Shown piece after piece: positions 9,456 to 17,996 of a stretch of DNA of 64,000 nt; the stretch's first letter is position 1, and each line of letters opens with the position of its first letter. Source of the stretch: JBGPOS01 sp041488155. Its GTDB lineage: Bacteria > Chloroflexota > Dehalococcoidia > Tepidiformales > Tepidiformaceae. Both the position numbers and the translations under genes were made by a program. The stretch lies in assembly GCA_041488155.1 (NCBI GenBank), contig JBGPOS010000007.1:1-64000 (forward strand). Reading direction: 5' to 3'. The notes beneath the pieces are model-generated. The model was given only the letters and a program-made list of their open reading frames with translations, was not told where the DNA came from and did no database searches.

Positions 9456-10111
9456 GGGCGAATGCTCCTAACCACGGGGATGTCGTCCAGACCAAGTATA
9501 CGGGCCACGGTTTGGCGGTCGATTGCCCCTTCGCGAAGGATCCGCAGCGACTTGCCGGCACAATCGATGACGGTCGAATCCAGAGCAGACAGCGCCGGTC
9601 CGGCGTCGAGCGCGATGGAACAATAGGGGCCGACTTCAGCGAGCGCCTGCTGGCAGGTGGTTGGGCTCGCATGGCCGTGGCGGTTTGCGCTTGATGCGAC
9701 GAGCGGCGCGCCGAGCGCCTGGACGATCCGGCAGACAGCCGGCGAGGCGGGGATGCGGACCCCGACCGTCCGGCCACCAGCGAGCGCCGGGCTCACCCAA
9801 CCCGGCGCCGCCCGGGTGACGATGGTCCACCCCCCGGGGCCGAGCGCGGCCACGAGCCGCGACGCGACGCTCCCCAGGACTGCGTATCGGGAGAGGAGCG
9901 ATGTGTCGTCCGAAAAGAGGAGCTGGAGCGGGGCTTCCGGCCCCTTGCCTTTGGCCGCGTAGAGCGCCCGCACCGCGTCGTCACGGCGGACATCAGCGAC
10001 GATGCCGTAGACCGTGTCGGTGGGCAGGATAGCGAGTTCCCCGGCCTCGAGCAGCCCTGCGGCGAGGGCAAGGGCGGCATCGCTGGCCGGGTGGCAGGTG
10101 GTGACGGTCAT
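9452..10111 (-). CDS. tsaC: L-threonylcarbamoyladenylate synthase (Sua5/YrdC/YwlC family)
   Basis: This enzyme makes the threonylcarbamoyl-AMP used for t6A37 modification of ANN-decoding tRNAs. Motifs: LPTDTVYGIVAD near residue 30, AAKGKGPEAPLQLLF near 52, GGWTIV near 93, VGVRIPASP near 117 and SSANRHGHASP near 141. At 219 residues it is the short YrdC form without the Sua5 domain. The ATG at 10111 is preferred to a TTG nine codons upstream, because that TTG lies within an A/T-rich patch likely to be promoter. It is the first gene of the long minus-strand operon. Confidence 0.92.
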   Translation of the reverse strand: MTVTTCHPASDAALALAAGLLEAGELAILPTDTVYGIVADVRRDDAVRALYAAKGKGPEAPLQLLFSDDTSLLSRYAVLGSVASRLVAALGPGGWTIVTRAAPGWVSPALAGGRTVGVRIPASPAVCRIVQALGAPLVASSANRHGHASPTTCQQALAEVGPYCSIALDAGPALSALDSTVIDCAGKSLRILREGAIDRQTVARILGLDDIPVVRSIRP

Positions 10112-10155
10112 CGGCAATTCGTTGACCAAAGTATACAATTTTGTTAGGGTCTGGT
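10112..10155. promoter_or_regulatory. Divergent control region between tsaC and guaA
   Basis: Only 44 bases separate two long divergent operons. The gap holds an A/T-rich patch unlike its GC-rich surroundings, with the palindrome GTATAC at 10131-10136. On the minus strand TATACT (10136-10131) lies 19 bases before the tsaC ATG; on the plus strand TATACA (10132-10137) lies 18 bases before the guaA ATG. I see no convincing -35 at 16-18 bases for either, and the two -10 boxes overlap, so the promoters would compete. An AGGG at 10146-10149 is the likely guaA ribosome site. Confidence 0.45.
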
Positions 10156-11763
10156 ATGGGCAACACGCGATCGATGGCTGAAACCCTGACCGAAGCGCAA
10201 ACGCCGGACATCACCGACCCCGCGCGGGGTCACGAAACCATCGTTGTCATCGACTTCGGCGCACAGTACAGCATGCTGATAGCGCGCCGCGTACGCGAAC
10301 TGAACACCTACTGCGAGCTGATCCCGGCCGACGCGCCACGCGAGCGGATTGAAGGACTCGACGTCCGCGGGTTTATCCTTTCTGGCGGTCCGAGCAGCGT
10401 CTACGACGCCGGCGCACCGCTGGCCCCGGACTGGGTCTACGAGTCGGGGCTGCCCGTCCTAGGAATTTGCTACGGCATGCAGCTGCTCGCACACCAGCTC
10501 GGCGGACGTGTCGGGCCGGGTGGCGAGCGCGAATTTGGACCTGCCACCATCGCCCGTGCTCACGAGTCGCCGCTCATGGCGGGCCTGCCCGAAGAGCTCG
10601 ATGTCTGGATGAGCCACGGTGACCGCATCGAAGTGGCGCCGCCGGGCTTCGTATCTATGGCCAAGTCTGCGAATTCGCCAATAGCGGTGATGGCGGACGT
10701 GGAGCGCGGTTACTACGGCGTGCAGTTCCACCCCGAGGTCGTTCACACCCCGCGCGGCAAGGACATCCTTCGGAACTTCGTCCAGGGCGTGTGTGGCTGC
10801 AAGGGAACCTGGACCGCAGGTGACTTCATCGAAGAGACAGTGGCGGCCATCCGGGCGCAGGTCGGAGAGGGACGGGTAATCTGCGGCCTGTCGGGCGGTG
10901 TCGACAGCGCCGTGGCGGCAGCATTGGTGCAACGCGCTATCGGCGAGAACCTCACCTGCATCTTCGTCGACAATGGCCTGCTGCGGGCGGACGAAGCGGA
11001 ACAGGTATTGAGCACGTTCCGCCGGAACATGCACATCAACCTCATCCACGTCGACGCTGAGGACGCCTTTCTCGCCACCCTCGCGGAAGTGACCAACCCG
11101 GAGACGAAGCGGGTCCGCATCGGGAACACCTTTATCCGAATCTTCGAGGGTGAAGCCCGCAAGATCGGCGATGCCAATTTCCTCTGCCAGGGCACGCTCT
11201 ACCCGGACGTCATCGAGAGCGCCTCGCACGGCTCCGGGGCGGCGAAGATCAAGACTCACCACAACGTGGGCGGCCTTCCGGCCGACATGAAGCTCGGACT
11301 CGTGGAGCCCCTCCGGTATCTCTTCAAGGACGAAGTCCGGCGGATCGGCGAGGCGCTGGGCCTACCGGAAGAGATGGTCTGGCGCCACCCGTTCCCAGGC
11401 CCGGGACTGGCCATCCGCGTCATGGGCGAGGTCACGAAAGAGAAGCTCAACATCCTGCGGCTTGCGGACCGGATTGTGATGGATGAGGTGCGCCGGGCCG
11501 GGCTCTATCGCGAGCTGTGGCAGAGCTTTGCAGTCCTGACCGACACCAAGACAGTCGGCGTGATGGGCGACTTCCGCACCTACGGCTACGCAGTCGCGAT
11601 CCGGGCCGTGGTTGCGGACGATGCCATGACCGCGGACTGGGCGCGACTGCCCCACAGCCTGCTCGCAACGATTTCCAACCGCATTGTGAACGAAGTGCAC
11701 GGCATCAACCGGGTCGTGTACGACATCACGAGCAAGCCGCCCGGGACCATCGAGTGGGAGTAA
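10156..11763 (+). CDS. guaA: GMP synthase (glutamine-hydrolysing)
   Basis: A 535-residue amidotransferase converting XMP to GMP. The N-terminal class I glutaminase has the nucleophile in GICYGMQLLA near residue 104 and the His/Glu pair in VQFHPEVVHTP near 193. The ATP pyrophosphatase has the PP-loop GLSGGVDSAVAAAL near 244, and the dimerisation domain ends in YDITSKPPGTIEWE, the family's usual C-terminus. ATG 10156 is preferred because an AGGG sits seven bases upstream; ATG 10174 and TTG 10141 are alternatives. It leads the plus-strand purine operon, with purD 28 bases downstream. Confidence 0.96.
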   Translation: MGNTRSMAETLTEAQTPDITDPARGHETIVVIDFGAQYSMLIARRVRELNTYCELIPADAPRERIEGLDVRGFILSGGPSSVYDAGAPLAPDWVYESGLPVLGICYGMQLLAHQLGGRVGPGGEREFGPATIARAHESPLMAGLPEELDVWMSHGDRIEVAPPGFVSMAKSANSPIAVMADVERGYYGVQFHPEVVHTPRGKDILRNFVQGVCGCKGTWTAGDFIEETVAAIRAQVGEGRVICGLSGGVDSAVAAALVQRAIGENLTCIFVDNGLLRADEAEQVLSTFRRNMHINLIHVDAEDAFLATLAEVTNPETKRVRIGNTFIRIFEGEARKIGDANFLCQGTLYPDVIESASHGSGAAKIKTHHNVGGLPADMKLGLVEPLRYLFKDEVRRIGEALGLPEEMVWRHPFPGPGLAIRVMGEVTKEKLNILRLADRIVMDEVRRAGLYRELWQSFAVLTDTKTVGVMGDFRTYGYAVAIRAVVADDAMTADWARLPHSLLATISNRIVNEVHGINRVVYDITSKPPGTIEWE

Positions 11764-11791
11764 CACTCCGCCCTCGCGCCGGACGGCGCTG

Positions 11792-13063
11792 ATGGGCGCC
11801 AGGGTCCTGCTCGTCGGCGCGGGGGCGCGCGAGCATGCCGTGGCCTGGAAGTTGCGACAGAGCGCGAAGGTGGACGACATCTTCATCGCGCCGGGTAACG
11901 CGGGCACCGCGCAGGTGGGACGTAACCTGCCTGTCCAACCCAAGGACATCGAAGGCCTCGTGGCCGCGGCGAAGGCGAACGGCATCGACTTCTACCTGTC
12001 GACGATGGACGACCCCCAACCTCTAGGACTGGTGGATCGGCTGACGGCCGAGGGGATCCTCTGTTACGGCCCGACTCAGGCAGCCGCGAGGATCGAGTCG
12101 AGCAAGGCTTGGTCGAAGGAATTCATGCTGCGCAACGGGATCCGGACTGCCGCCGCCCACACCTTCGATGACTACCGAAAGGCCTGCGCGTACCTGGAGT
12201 CGCAGCCCGACGGACCGATGGTGGTGAAGGCCACGGGACTGACGGGCGGCAAAGGGGCGATCGTGTGCAACGACCGCCACGATGCCATGGAGGCGCTGGA
12301 CATCGCCATGGTGCGGCGGGACTTCGGCGGGGCTGGTGACACAGTGCTCATCGAAGAGCGGCTCTATGGGTGGGAGGCGAGCGCGCAGGCGTTCTGCGAT
12401 GGCTCGCGAGCGGTATTGATGCCTTTCGCGACCGACTACAAGCGCGCGCAGGACGGCGACGTTGGTCTCAACACCGGCGGCATGGGCGCGTACAGCCCAA
12501 GCGTCCAGGTGGATGAGGCCATGACGAAGCAGATCGAGCGGGAAGTCGTCGAGCCGGTCATGCGGGGCATGGCCGCGCTCGGTGCACCTTACAACGGCAC
12601 GCTCTATCCAGGGCTGATGGTCACCGAGCGGGGAATCTACGTGCTCGAGTTCAACGCCCGGTTCGGCGATCCCGAGACACAGGTCCTGATGCCTCGCCTC
12701 GAGAGCGACCTGTACGAAGTCTGCCTGGCGGCAGCGGAGGGCCGACTCAACACGATCGACGTGCGCTGGTCGCGCCGGGCCGCAGTTGGCGTGGTCATGG
12801 CGAGCGGCGGCTACCCGGCCACCTACAAGCTGGGGCACATCATCGAGGGGATTGAAGCAATCGATGCGGACGTGCTTGTCTTCCACGCCGGAACCAGGAT
12901 CGACTCCCGCGGGCTGGTGACGAACGGCGGCCGCGTGCTCACGGTCGTGGCGATGGGCGATACGATTGCCCAGGCCCGGGCGAAGGCGTACGACAACGTC
13001 CGACGCATCCGCTTTAGCGACGCACAGTACCGCAACGACATCGCGCTGAAGGTCGCAGGATGA
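11792..13063 (+). CDS. purD: Phosphoribosylamine-glycine ligase
   Basis: A 423-residue ATP-grasp ligase forming glycinamide ribonucleotide, step two of purine synthesis. It opens with VLLVGAGAREHAVAWKL and has the ATP-grasp segment MVVKATGLTGGKGA near residue 141, the family signature LNTGGMGAYSP near 226, and YPGLMVTERGIYVLEFNARFGDPETQ near 270 (two adjacent pieces). The stop overlaps purE by four bases. The order guaA-purD-purE keeps late and early steps in one transcript. Confidence 0.96.
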   Translation: MGARVLLVGAGAREHAVAWKLRQSAKVDDIFIAPGNAGTAQVGRNLPVQPKDIEGLVAAAKANGIDFYLSTMDDPQPLGLVDRLTAEGILCYGPTQAAARIESSKAWSKEFMLRNGIRTAAAHTFDDYRKACAYLESQPDGPMVVKATGLTGGKGAIVCNDRHDAMEALDIAMVRRDFGGAGDTVLIEERLYGWEASAQAFCDGSRAVLMPFATDYKRAQDGDVGLNTGGMGAYSPSVQVDEAMTKQIEREVVEPVMRGMAALGAPYNGTLYPGLMVTERGIYVLEFNARFGDPETQVLMPRLESDLYEVCLAAAEGRLNTIDVRWSRRAAVGVVMASGGYPATYKLGHIIEGIEAIDADVLVFHAGTRIDSRGLVTNGGRVLTVVAMGDTIAQARAKAYDNVRRIRFSDAQYRNDIALKVAG

Positions 13064-13527
13064 GCGCCCCGCTGGTCGCTATCCTCATGGGGTCGCAGAG
13101 CGACGAACAGCTGCTGGCGCCAACGACGAAGGTGCTGGAGGAGCTGGGCATCCCTTTCGTCGTGCGGGCGATGTCGGCGCACCGCACACCCGACAAGGTG
13201 CGGGAGTTCGCCAAGCGAGCAGAGAGCGACGGCTTCGAGGTCCTCATCTGCGCCGCCGGTGGCGCCGCGCACCTCCCGGGGGCGGTGGCGGCCCACACCA
13301 CTTTGCCGGTCATTGGGATCCCCCTGGCGACGAGCGAGGTGGCCGGAGGGCTGGACGCCGTGTTCGGGGTGCTCCAGATGCCACCGGGCGTCCCGGTAGC
13401 GGCGGTGGCGGTCGGGGCATGGGGCGCACGGAACGCAGCCTACCTGGCGGCTGCGATCCTCTCGCTCAAACATCCCGAGATCCGCGAGGCGTATCGGGAG
13501 TTCAGAGACAGGCAGTCACGGGGGTAG
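13060..13527 (+). CDS. purE: N5-carboxyaminoimidazole ribonucleotide mutase
   Basis: A 155-residue class I PurE that moves the carboxylate of N5-CAIR to C4. The signature MGSQSDEQLL opens the protein; the substrate-binding SAHRTPDKV lies near residue 42, and the AGGAAHLPG loop near 68. No purK (N5-CAIR synthetase) is next to it, so the class assignment (mutase versus carboxylase) rests on sequence only. Start ATGA overlaps the purD stop by four bases. A small cupin gene follows two bases downstream. Confidence 0.94.
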   Translation: MSAPLVAILMGSQSDEQLLAPTTKVLEELGIPFVVRAMSAHRTPDKVREFAKRAESDGFEVLICAAGGAAHLPGAVAAHTTLPVIGIPLATSEVAGGLDAVFGVLQMPPGVPVAAVAVGAWGARNAAYLAAAILSLKHPEIREAYREFRDRQSRG

Positions 13528-13529
13528 CG

Positions 13530-13877
13530 ATGGCGACTGGATTGACAAAGAACGCTGAGGCCACGCCGGTCGAGATGTTGCCGGGCGTTGTGCGGCGGAC
13601 TCTGAGCGAGGGCGCCCACACGATGCTCTGCGAGCTTCGCATGACCGCGGGGAGCGTCATCCCTCCTCACACCCATCCCCATGAGCAAACCGGGTACCTG
13701 GCGAGCGGCCGCTTTCGCTTCAGACTGGGGGACAACTGGCGGGAGCTCGGACCGGGCGACAGCTGGTCGGTGCCGGGAGGGGTTGAGCACGAGGTGCAGG
13801 TGATCGAGGACACGATCGCGATCGACGTCTTCAGCCCGCCTCGCGATGAATATCGGGACCCGAAGCTCGTCCGCTGA
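13530..13877 (+). CDS. Cupin-domain protein
   Basis: A 115-residue single-domain cupin. Cupin motif 1 is visible as GSVIPPHTHPHEQTGYLASG with two His and a Glu that would bind a metal, and motif 2 as PGDSWSVPGGVEHEVQV with the fourth ligand His. Small cupins of this kind are sugar or metabolite binders, dioxygenases or sensors; nothing in the sequence points to one substrate. It begins two bases after purE, with a G-rich stretch overlapping the purE stop as possible ribosome site. Its place inside the purine operon is unexplained. Confidence 0.8.
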   Translation: MATGLTKNAEATPVEMLPGVVRRTLSEGAHTMLCELRMTAGSVIPPHTHPHEQTGYLASGRFRFRLGDNWRELGPGDSWSVPGGVEHEVQVIEDTIAIDVFSPPRDEYRDPKLVR

Positions 13878-13913
13878 ACGGCCGTCAGCCTGCCCTTCGC
13901 AGGAGTGTCCGGT

Positions 13914-13979
13914 ATGATTGAGACTTCCCGCGCGAAGGCTGCCCGGGCAGCAGCGGCTCGAGGAGAAGGCAGGCGATGA
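13914..13979 (+). CDS. Candidate 21-codon leader ORF coupled to purB
   Basis: A short frame, ATG at 13914 to TGA at 13977-13979, encodes a 21-residue Ala/Arg-rich peptide beginning MIETSRAKAAR. It has a good Shine-Dalgarno, AGGAG at 13901-13905, eight bases before the ATG, and its stop overlaps the purB start in an ATGA. This is the same coupling geometry used by real gene pairs in this operon. purB also has its own GGAGAAGG ribosome site at 13961-13968 inside the frame. It might be a leader peptide that tunes purB translation, or chance. There is no homology evidence. Confidence 0.35.
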   Translation: MIETSRAKAARAAAARGEGRR

Positions 13980-15268
13980 TCCCGCGCTATTCACGCCCCG
14001 AGATGGCCGCCCTCTGGAGCGACCAGGCAAAGTTCCAGCGCTGGCTCGATGTCGAAGTCGCGGCTTGCGACGCCTGGGCAGAGCTGGGCCAGATCCCGGA
14101 AGAGGCGGCGCGCAAGATCCGGCGGGACGCAACGTTCGACCTCGACAAGATCAACGAGTACATCGCGATCACGCACCACGACGTGACGGCTTTCCTCCGG
14201 TCGGTGGCCGAGTCGCTGGGGGAAGAAGGACGTTATGTCCACCTGGGCCTCACGAGTTCAGACGTCTGGGATACTGCGACCGGCCTCCAGCTGCGCGACG
14301 CCTGCAACCTGCTTTTGAAAGACGTCGACCGGCTTTCGGCGGTGCTGGAGCGGCAGGCGGCGGCTCATCGGGACACCCTCTGCACCGGCCGGACGCACGG
14401 CGTCCACGCGGAGCCGACGACGTTCGGGTTGAAGCTCGCGGTCTGGGTAGATGAGATGCGACGGAACCGGGTGCGGTTGGAAAGCGCCCGAACGGCCGTC
14501 GCGGTGGGGGCGATCAGCGGCACGGTCGGGACGCACTCGTCCGTGCCGCCAGCGGTCGAAGAGATCGTCTGCAAGAAGCTCGGACTTGGCGTCGAAGCAG
14601 CGTCGACCCAGATCATCCAGCGCGACCGTCACGCGCAATTCGTCACGACGCTGGCATTGATCGGCGGATCGCTGGAAAAGTTCGCGACCGAGATCCGCGC
14701 GCTGCAGAAGACCGAGGTACGTGAAGTCGAAGAGCCGTTCGACGAAGGCCAGACAGGGTCGAGCGCGATGCCGCACAAGCGCAACCCGGAGCTGTGCGAG
14801 CGGATCAGCGGCCTCGCGCGCATTTTGCGCGGCTACGCGCTCACTTCGATGGAAAACATCGCCCTCTGGCACGAACGTGACATCAGCCACTCTTCGACCG
14901 AACGCATCATCTTTCCTGACGCCTGCCTGGTCCTCGATTACACACTCAATCTCTTCACCGGGGTCATGGACCGCCTGATGGTCTATCCCCAGCACATGCG
15001 AGAAAACCTCGACAAGTCGTTTGGGCTCGTGTTCTCCCATCGGGTGCTGCTGGCGCTGATCGAGACAGGGCTCAGCCGGCAGGCGGCCTACGAAATTGTC
15101 CAGCGCCACGCGATGCGCTCATGGGAGGAGCGGACGTCGTTCCTGGACATCCTGCTGGCCGACGCCGACGTGGTGAGCCGGCTGCCCGAGGGCGAGCTGC
15201 GTGCGCTATTCGACTACTCCTACTACCTCCAAAACGTGGGCGCGACTTTCGAGCGCCTCGGCCTGTGA
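13976..15268 (+). CDS. purB: Adenylosuccinate lyase
   Basis: A 430-residue member of the fumarase/aspartase superfamily that acts twice in purine synthesis, cleaving SAICAR and adenylosuccinate. Motifs: HHDVTAFL near residue 64, LTSSDVWDTA near 86, GRTHGVHAEPTTFG near 136 (general acid His), and the signature loop GSSAMPHKRNPELCERI near 260 with the catalytic Ser. Length matches the shorter bacterial PurB. The start is supported by GAGGAGAAGG ending eight bases upstream. Its stop overlaps the next gene by four bases (GTGA). Confidence 0.97.
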   Translation: MIPRYSRPEMAALWSDQAKFQRWLDVEVAACDAWAELGQIPEEAARKIRRDATFDLDKINEYIAITHHDVTAFLRSVAESLGEEGRYVHLGLTSSDVWDTATGLQLRDACNLLLKDVDRLSAVLERQAAAHRDTLCTGRTHGVHAEPTTFGLKLAVWVDEMRRNRVRLESARTAVAVGAISGTVGTHSSVPPAVEEIVCKKLGLGVEAASTQIIQRDRHAQFVTTLALIGGSLEKFATEIRALQKTEVREVEEPFDEGQTGSSAMPHKRNPELCERISGLARILRGYALTSMENIALWHERDISHSSTERIIFPDACLVLDYTLNLFTGVMDRLMVYPQHMRENLDKSFGLVFSHRVLLALIETGLSRQAAYEIVQRHAMRSWEERTSFLDILLADADVVSRLPEGELRALFDYSYYLQNVGATFERLGL

Positions 15269-16083
15269 CCGAGGCCGGCGAATCGTTCGTCCTGCCTGCG
15301 ACGGAACCGTTGTCGGTCCGTGGAATCGTGGGCTCGGCGTTTCGGCTCGTATCGCGGAACCGGCGCGAGGCGATGCTGCCGCTGGCCGCCGTCCAGGTGC
15401 CGGTTTCCATTGCGACCGCCGTCGCGACGGCTGTGCTCTACCTCACGGTGTTCCGGGACGACCCCGTGCAAGCGACGGACAAGCTCATCGAGGACGGCGG
15501 AGGGCCGCTGCTGGCGTTCATCATCCTGACAGCGATCGAGGGCCTGTTCGCGCAGGTGGCTCGCGCGGCCACCGTGGTCTCGATAGCCGGGGTGGCCCTG
15601 GCGAAACCGAAGTCGTTGTCAGCTGCGCTGGACCCTGCCTTCACCCGGATGGGAGGGTTGCTGGTGCTGGTCGCCGTGGTCGCCGCTGGAGCAGGGCTCG
15701 CGCTGATCTCCGTCGTGGGGCTCATCTTCCTGCCGTACATCGCTCTCCGGCTTGCCCTCTCCGTTGAGACGTACATGCTCGAGGGCCTGGGACCGACGGC
15801 TGCCCTTCGCCGCAGTTGGGAGCTCATGCGCGGCAATGTTCTTCGGTTCCTGGGGGTGATCCTCCTGGCGTTTCTCGTCCTCCTCGGGCCGCTCGCCAGC
15901 CTCTCGATCCTGGGTGCGTTCGTGGGCGGGGGACGAACGGCGCGCGTCATCGAAATAGCCTTCCTGACCGTCGCCCAGGGCATCCTCGTCATCCCCCTCA
16001 TCGCCTTCCTGACCGCGACAACGACGCTCTACTACCTCACAATCAAGGCGAGGCGCGATGCACAAGCTTCTCCTCGAATCTGA
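15265..16083 (+). CDS. Polytopic membrane protein of unknown function
   Basis: A 272-residue protein starting at GTG 15265 (overlapping the purB stop) with about five or six hydrophobic segments, for example AMLPLAAVQVPVSIATAVA near residue 30, LLAFIILTAIEGLF near 80, GLLVLVAVVAAGAGLALISV near 130, LRFLGVILLAFLVLLGPLA near 190 and the C-terminal ILVIPLIAFLTATTTLYYL. The motif GPTAALRRSWELMRGNVLRF between helices is typical of glycerophosphoryl-diester-phosphodiesterase-like membrane domains and similar uncharacterised proteins. It overlaps purC by 26 bases, so it is part of the purine operon; whether it has a purine-related role is unknown. Confidence 0.75.
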   Translation: MTEAGESFVLPATEPLSVRGIVGSAFRLVSRNRREAMLPLAAVQVPVSIATAVATAVLYLTVFRDDPVQATDKLIEDGGGPLLAFIILTAIEGLFAQVARAATVVSIAGVALAKPKSLSAALDPAFTRMGGLLVLVAVVAAGAGLALISVVGLIFLPYIALRLALSVETYMLEGLGPTAALRRSWELMRGNVLRFLGVILLAFLVLLGPLASLSILGAFVGGGRTARVIEIAFLTVAQGILVIPLIAFLTATTTLYYLTIKARRDAQASPRI

Positions 16084-16948
16084 CCTGCCAAACCGGTTCG
16101 CCAGGGGCAAGGTGAGGGACACGTACGACCTCGGGGACAGGCTGCTCATCGTCGCCACCGACCGCATCTCCTCGTTCGACATCATCTTGCCCACTGGCAT
16201 TCCCCGAAAGGGCGAGGTGTTGACCCGGCTCTCGGCCTGGTGGTTCGACCGGATCAAGGAAGTTGTGCCGAACCATTACATCGCCTTGATAACGGCGGCG
16301 AACGAGTCACTCATCCCGTTCGCCCTCGGCCCTGAGTACTACGGGCGCACGATGCTCGTGCGCAAAGCGAAGCGGCTCGACGCGGAGTGCATCGCACGTG
16401 GCTACCTTTCAGGATCGGGCTGGAAAGATTACCAGCGGACTGGAGCCGTATGCGGGCTCCCCTTGCCAGCGGGTCTCAGGGAGTCGGAGCGGCTGCCCGA
16501 ACCGATCTTCACACCCTCGACCAAAGCGGACATCGGCCACGACGAGAACATCTCGTACGAACAGCTCGTGGCTTTCACGGGGGAAGAGGCGGCGAACGCG
16601 ATGAAGTTGCGCACGCTGGCTGTCTACAACTACGCCCACACTGTCGCCCTGGAGCGCGGCATCATCATCGCCGACACCAAGTTCGAATTCGGGCTCCTCA
16701 ACGAGGAAGTGATCCTGATCGACGAGGTGCTGACGCCAGACAGCAGCCGCTTCTGGCCTGTCGACGGCTACCGTCCGGGCGGCCCGCAGTCGAGCCTCGA
16801 CAAACAGCCCGTGCGCGACTGGATGGCGAAGAGCGGCTGGAAAGACGGCGACCCGCCGCCCGAGATCCCGGCCGACATTGTGGCGGCCACCACCGAGCGG
16901 TACCTCGCCGTCTATCGAATGCTGACCGGGGAGGCGCTTCCCGCATGA
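16058..16948 (+). CDS. purC: SAICAR synthetase
   Basis: A 296-residue ligase joining CAIR and aspartate. The N-terminal signature ARGKVRDTYDLGDRLLIVAT is clear, followed by DRISSFDIILP, the RKAKRLDAECIARGYLSGSG segment near residue 103, and the C-terminal VLTPDSSRFWPVDGY motif near 228. It is the long SAICAR synthetase form. The ATG at 16058 lies inside the 3' end of the membrane-protein gene. The stop overlaps purS by four bases. Confidence 0.96.
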   Translation: MHKLLLESDLPNRFARGKVRDTYDLGDRLLIVATDRISSFDIILPTGIPRKGEVLTRLSAWWFDRIKEVVPNHYIALITAANESLIPFALGPEYYGRTMLVRKAKRLDAECIARGYLSGSGWKDYQRTGAVCGLPLPAGLRESERLPEPIFTPSTKADIGHDENISYEQLVAFTGEEAANAMKLRTLAVYNYAHTVALERGIIIADTKFEFGLLNEEVILIDEVLTPDSSRFWPVDGYRPGGPQSSLDKQPVRDWMAKSGWKDGDPPPEIPADIVAATTERYLAVYRMLTGEALPA

Positions 16949-17208
16949 GCAAAGGCAAGACGTACCTCGCGAAGGTCTTCATTTCGCTGAAACCGACGGT
17001 GAACGACCCGGAGGGGATCACGATCGGCGGCGCGCTGGCTTCGTTGGGCTTCGGCGAGGTCAGCGGGGTCCGTTCCGGCCGATACTTCCAGGTGACGCTC
17101 GCTGCCCCGACCCAGGGGAAGGCCGAGAAGCTCGTCGACCAGATGTGCTCGAGGCTGCTGGCAAACCCCGTGATCGAAACGTACTCGTTCGAAGTCAACG
17201 AGGCCTGA
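16945..17208 (+). CDS. purS: FGAM synthase subunit PurS
   Basis: An 87-residue PurS-like protein: KVFISLKPTVNDPEGITIGGAL then LGFGEVSGVRSGRYFQVTL, and the C-terminal NPVIETYSFEV. PurS is the small structural subunit that bridges PurL and PurQ in the three-part formylglycinamidine ribonucleotide synthase. The start is the ATG at 16945 (ATGA overlap with purC). PurQ and PurL, which usually follow, are absent here: the next gene is a binding protein, so the rest of the complex must be encoded elsewhere. Confidence 0.9.
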   Translation: MSKGKTYLAKVFISLKPTVNDPEGITIGGALASLGFGEVSGVRSGRYFQVTLAAPTQGKAEKLVDQMCSRLLANPVIETYSFEVNEA

Positions 17209-17996
17209 TGCCGGAGCGAGACAGGCGACCGGCGCGTGTAGTCTGCCTGACCGCGGAAACCACCGAGATCGCCTTCGCTCTCGGCTGCGGCGACCGGATC
17301 GTTGGGGTTTCCGGGTACGCCGTGCGTCCACCCGAGGCGCGCAGGAAGCCGAAGGTGGCCGCGTTCCAGACCGCGCACGTCGAGCGGATCCTGGCGCTAC
17401 GTCCGGACCTCGTCCTCGGCTTCTCGGACCTCCAGGCGGCGATCGTGAGCGACCTTGTTCGCCGCGGCGCCCAGGTGTTGGTCACGAACCAGCGCACGAT
17501 CGAGGAGACGTACCTGGCCATCAGCTTGATTGCGGGCGTCCTCGGAGAGCCGGAGGCGGGCCAGCGGCTGATTGAGGAGATGCGAAGTGAACTCGCTGCG
17601 ATCGGGGAGCGTGCTGCTGCGGGCTGGGGCCGGCCTCGCGTCTACTTCGAGGAGTGGGACGCGCCGCTCATCAGCGGGATCGCATGGGTCTCGGAGCTGA
17701 TCGAGCTTGGCGGCGGGACCGACGTGTTTTCCGACAGGCGCGCGGGTGCGGCCGCCGACCGCACGGTGCAGCCCGAAGAGGTCATCGAGCGGGACCCTGA
17801 ACTGATCGTCGCGAGCTGGTGTGGCAAGAAGGCGCGGCTCGAACGAATCGCCGGACGTCCCGGCTGGGACAAGATCAGCGCCGTACGAATGGCGCGTCTG
17901 CATGAAATCAAAGCGCCCGACATCCTTCAACCGGGACCATCGCTCGTGCGAGGCGCGGCCCAGCTCGCTCAGCTCATCGCGGAGGCTCGACGTTGA
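17208..17996 (+). CDS. Metal/cobalamin-type substrate-binding protein without signal peptide
   Basis: A 262-residue protein of the BtuF/FepB-like helical-backbone binding class: RVVCLTAETTEIAFALGCGDR and IVGVSGYAV open it, then ERILALRPDLVLGFSD near residue 61, a long backbone helix around 105-130, and the second lobe with GGTDVFSDR near 175 and EVIERDPELIVASW near 193. Unlike transported-substrate carriers it starts with a charged, non-hydrophobic stretch (MPERDRRPARV), so no signal peptide or lipobox is visible and it should be cytoplasmic. The ATG at 17208 shares its A with the purS stop. No ABC permease or ATPase is nearby. Its 3' end overlaps the facing hemerythrin gene by 23 bases. Confidence 0.75.
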   Translation: MPERDRRPARVVCLTAETTEIAFALGCGDRIVGVSGYAVRPPEARRKPKVAAFQTAHVERILALRPDLVLGFSDLQAAIVSDLVRRGAQVLVTNQRTIEETYLAISLIAGVLGEPEAGQRLIEEMRSELAAIGERAAAGWGRPRVYFEEWDAPLISGIAWVSELIELGGGTDVFSDRRAGAAADRTVQPEEVIERDPELIVASWCGKKARLERIAGRPGWDKISAVRMARLHEIKAPDILQPGPSLVRGAAQLAQLIAEARR

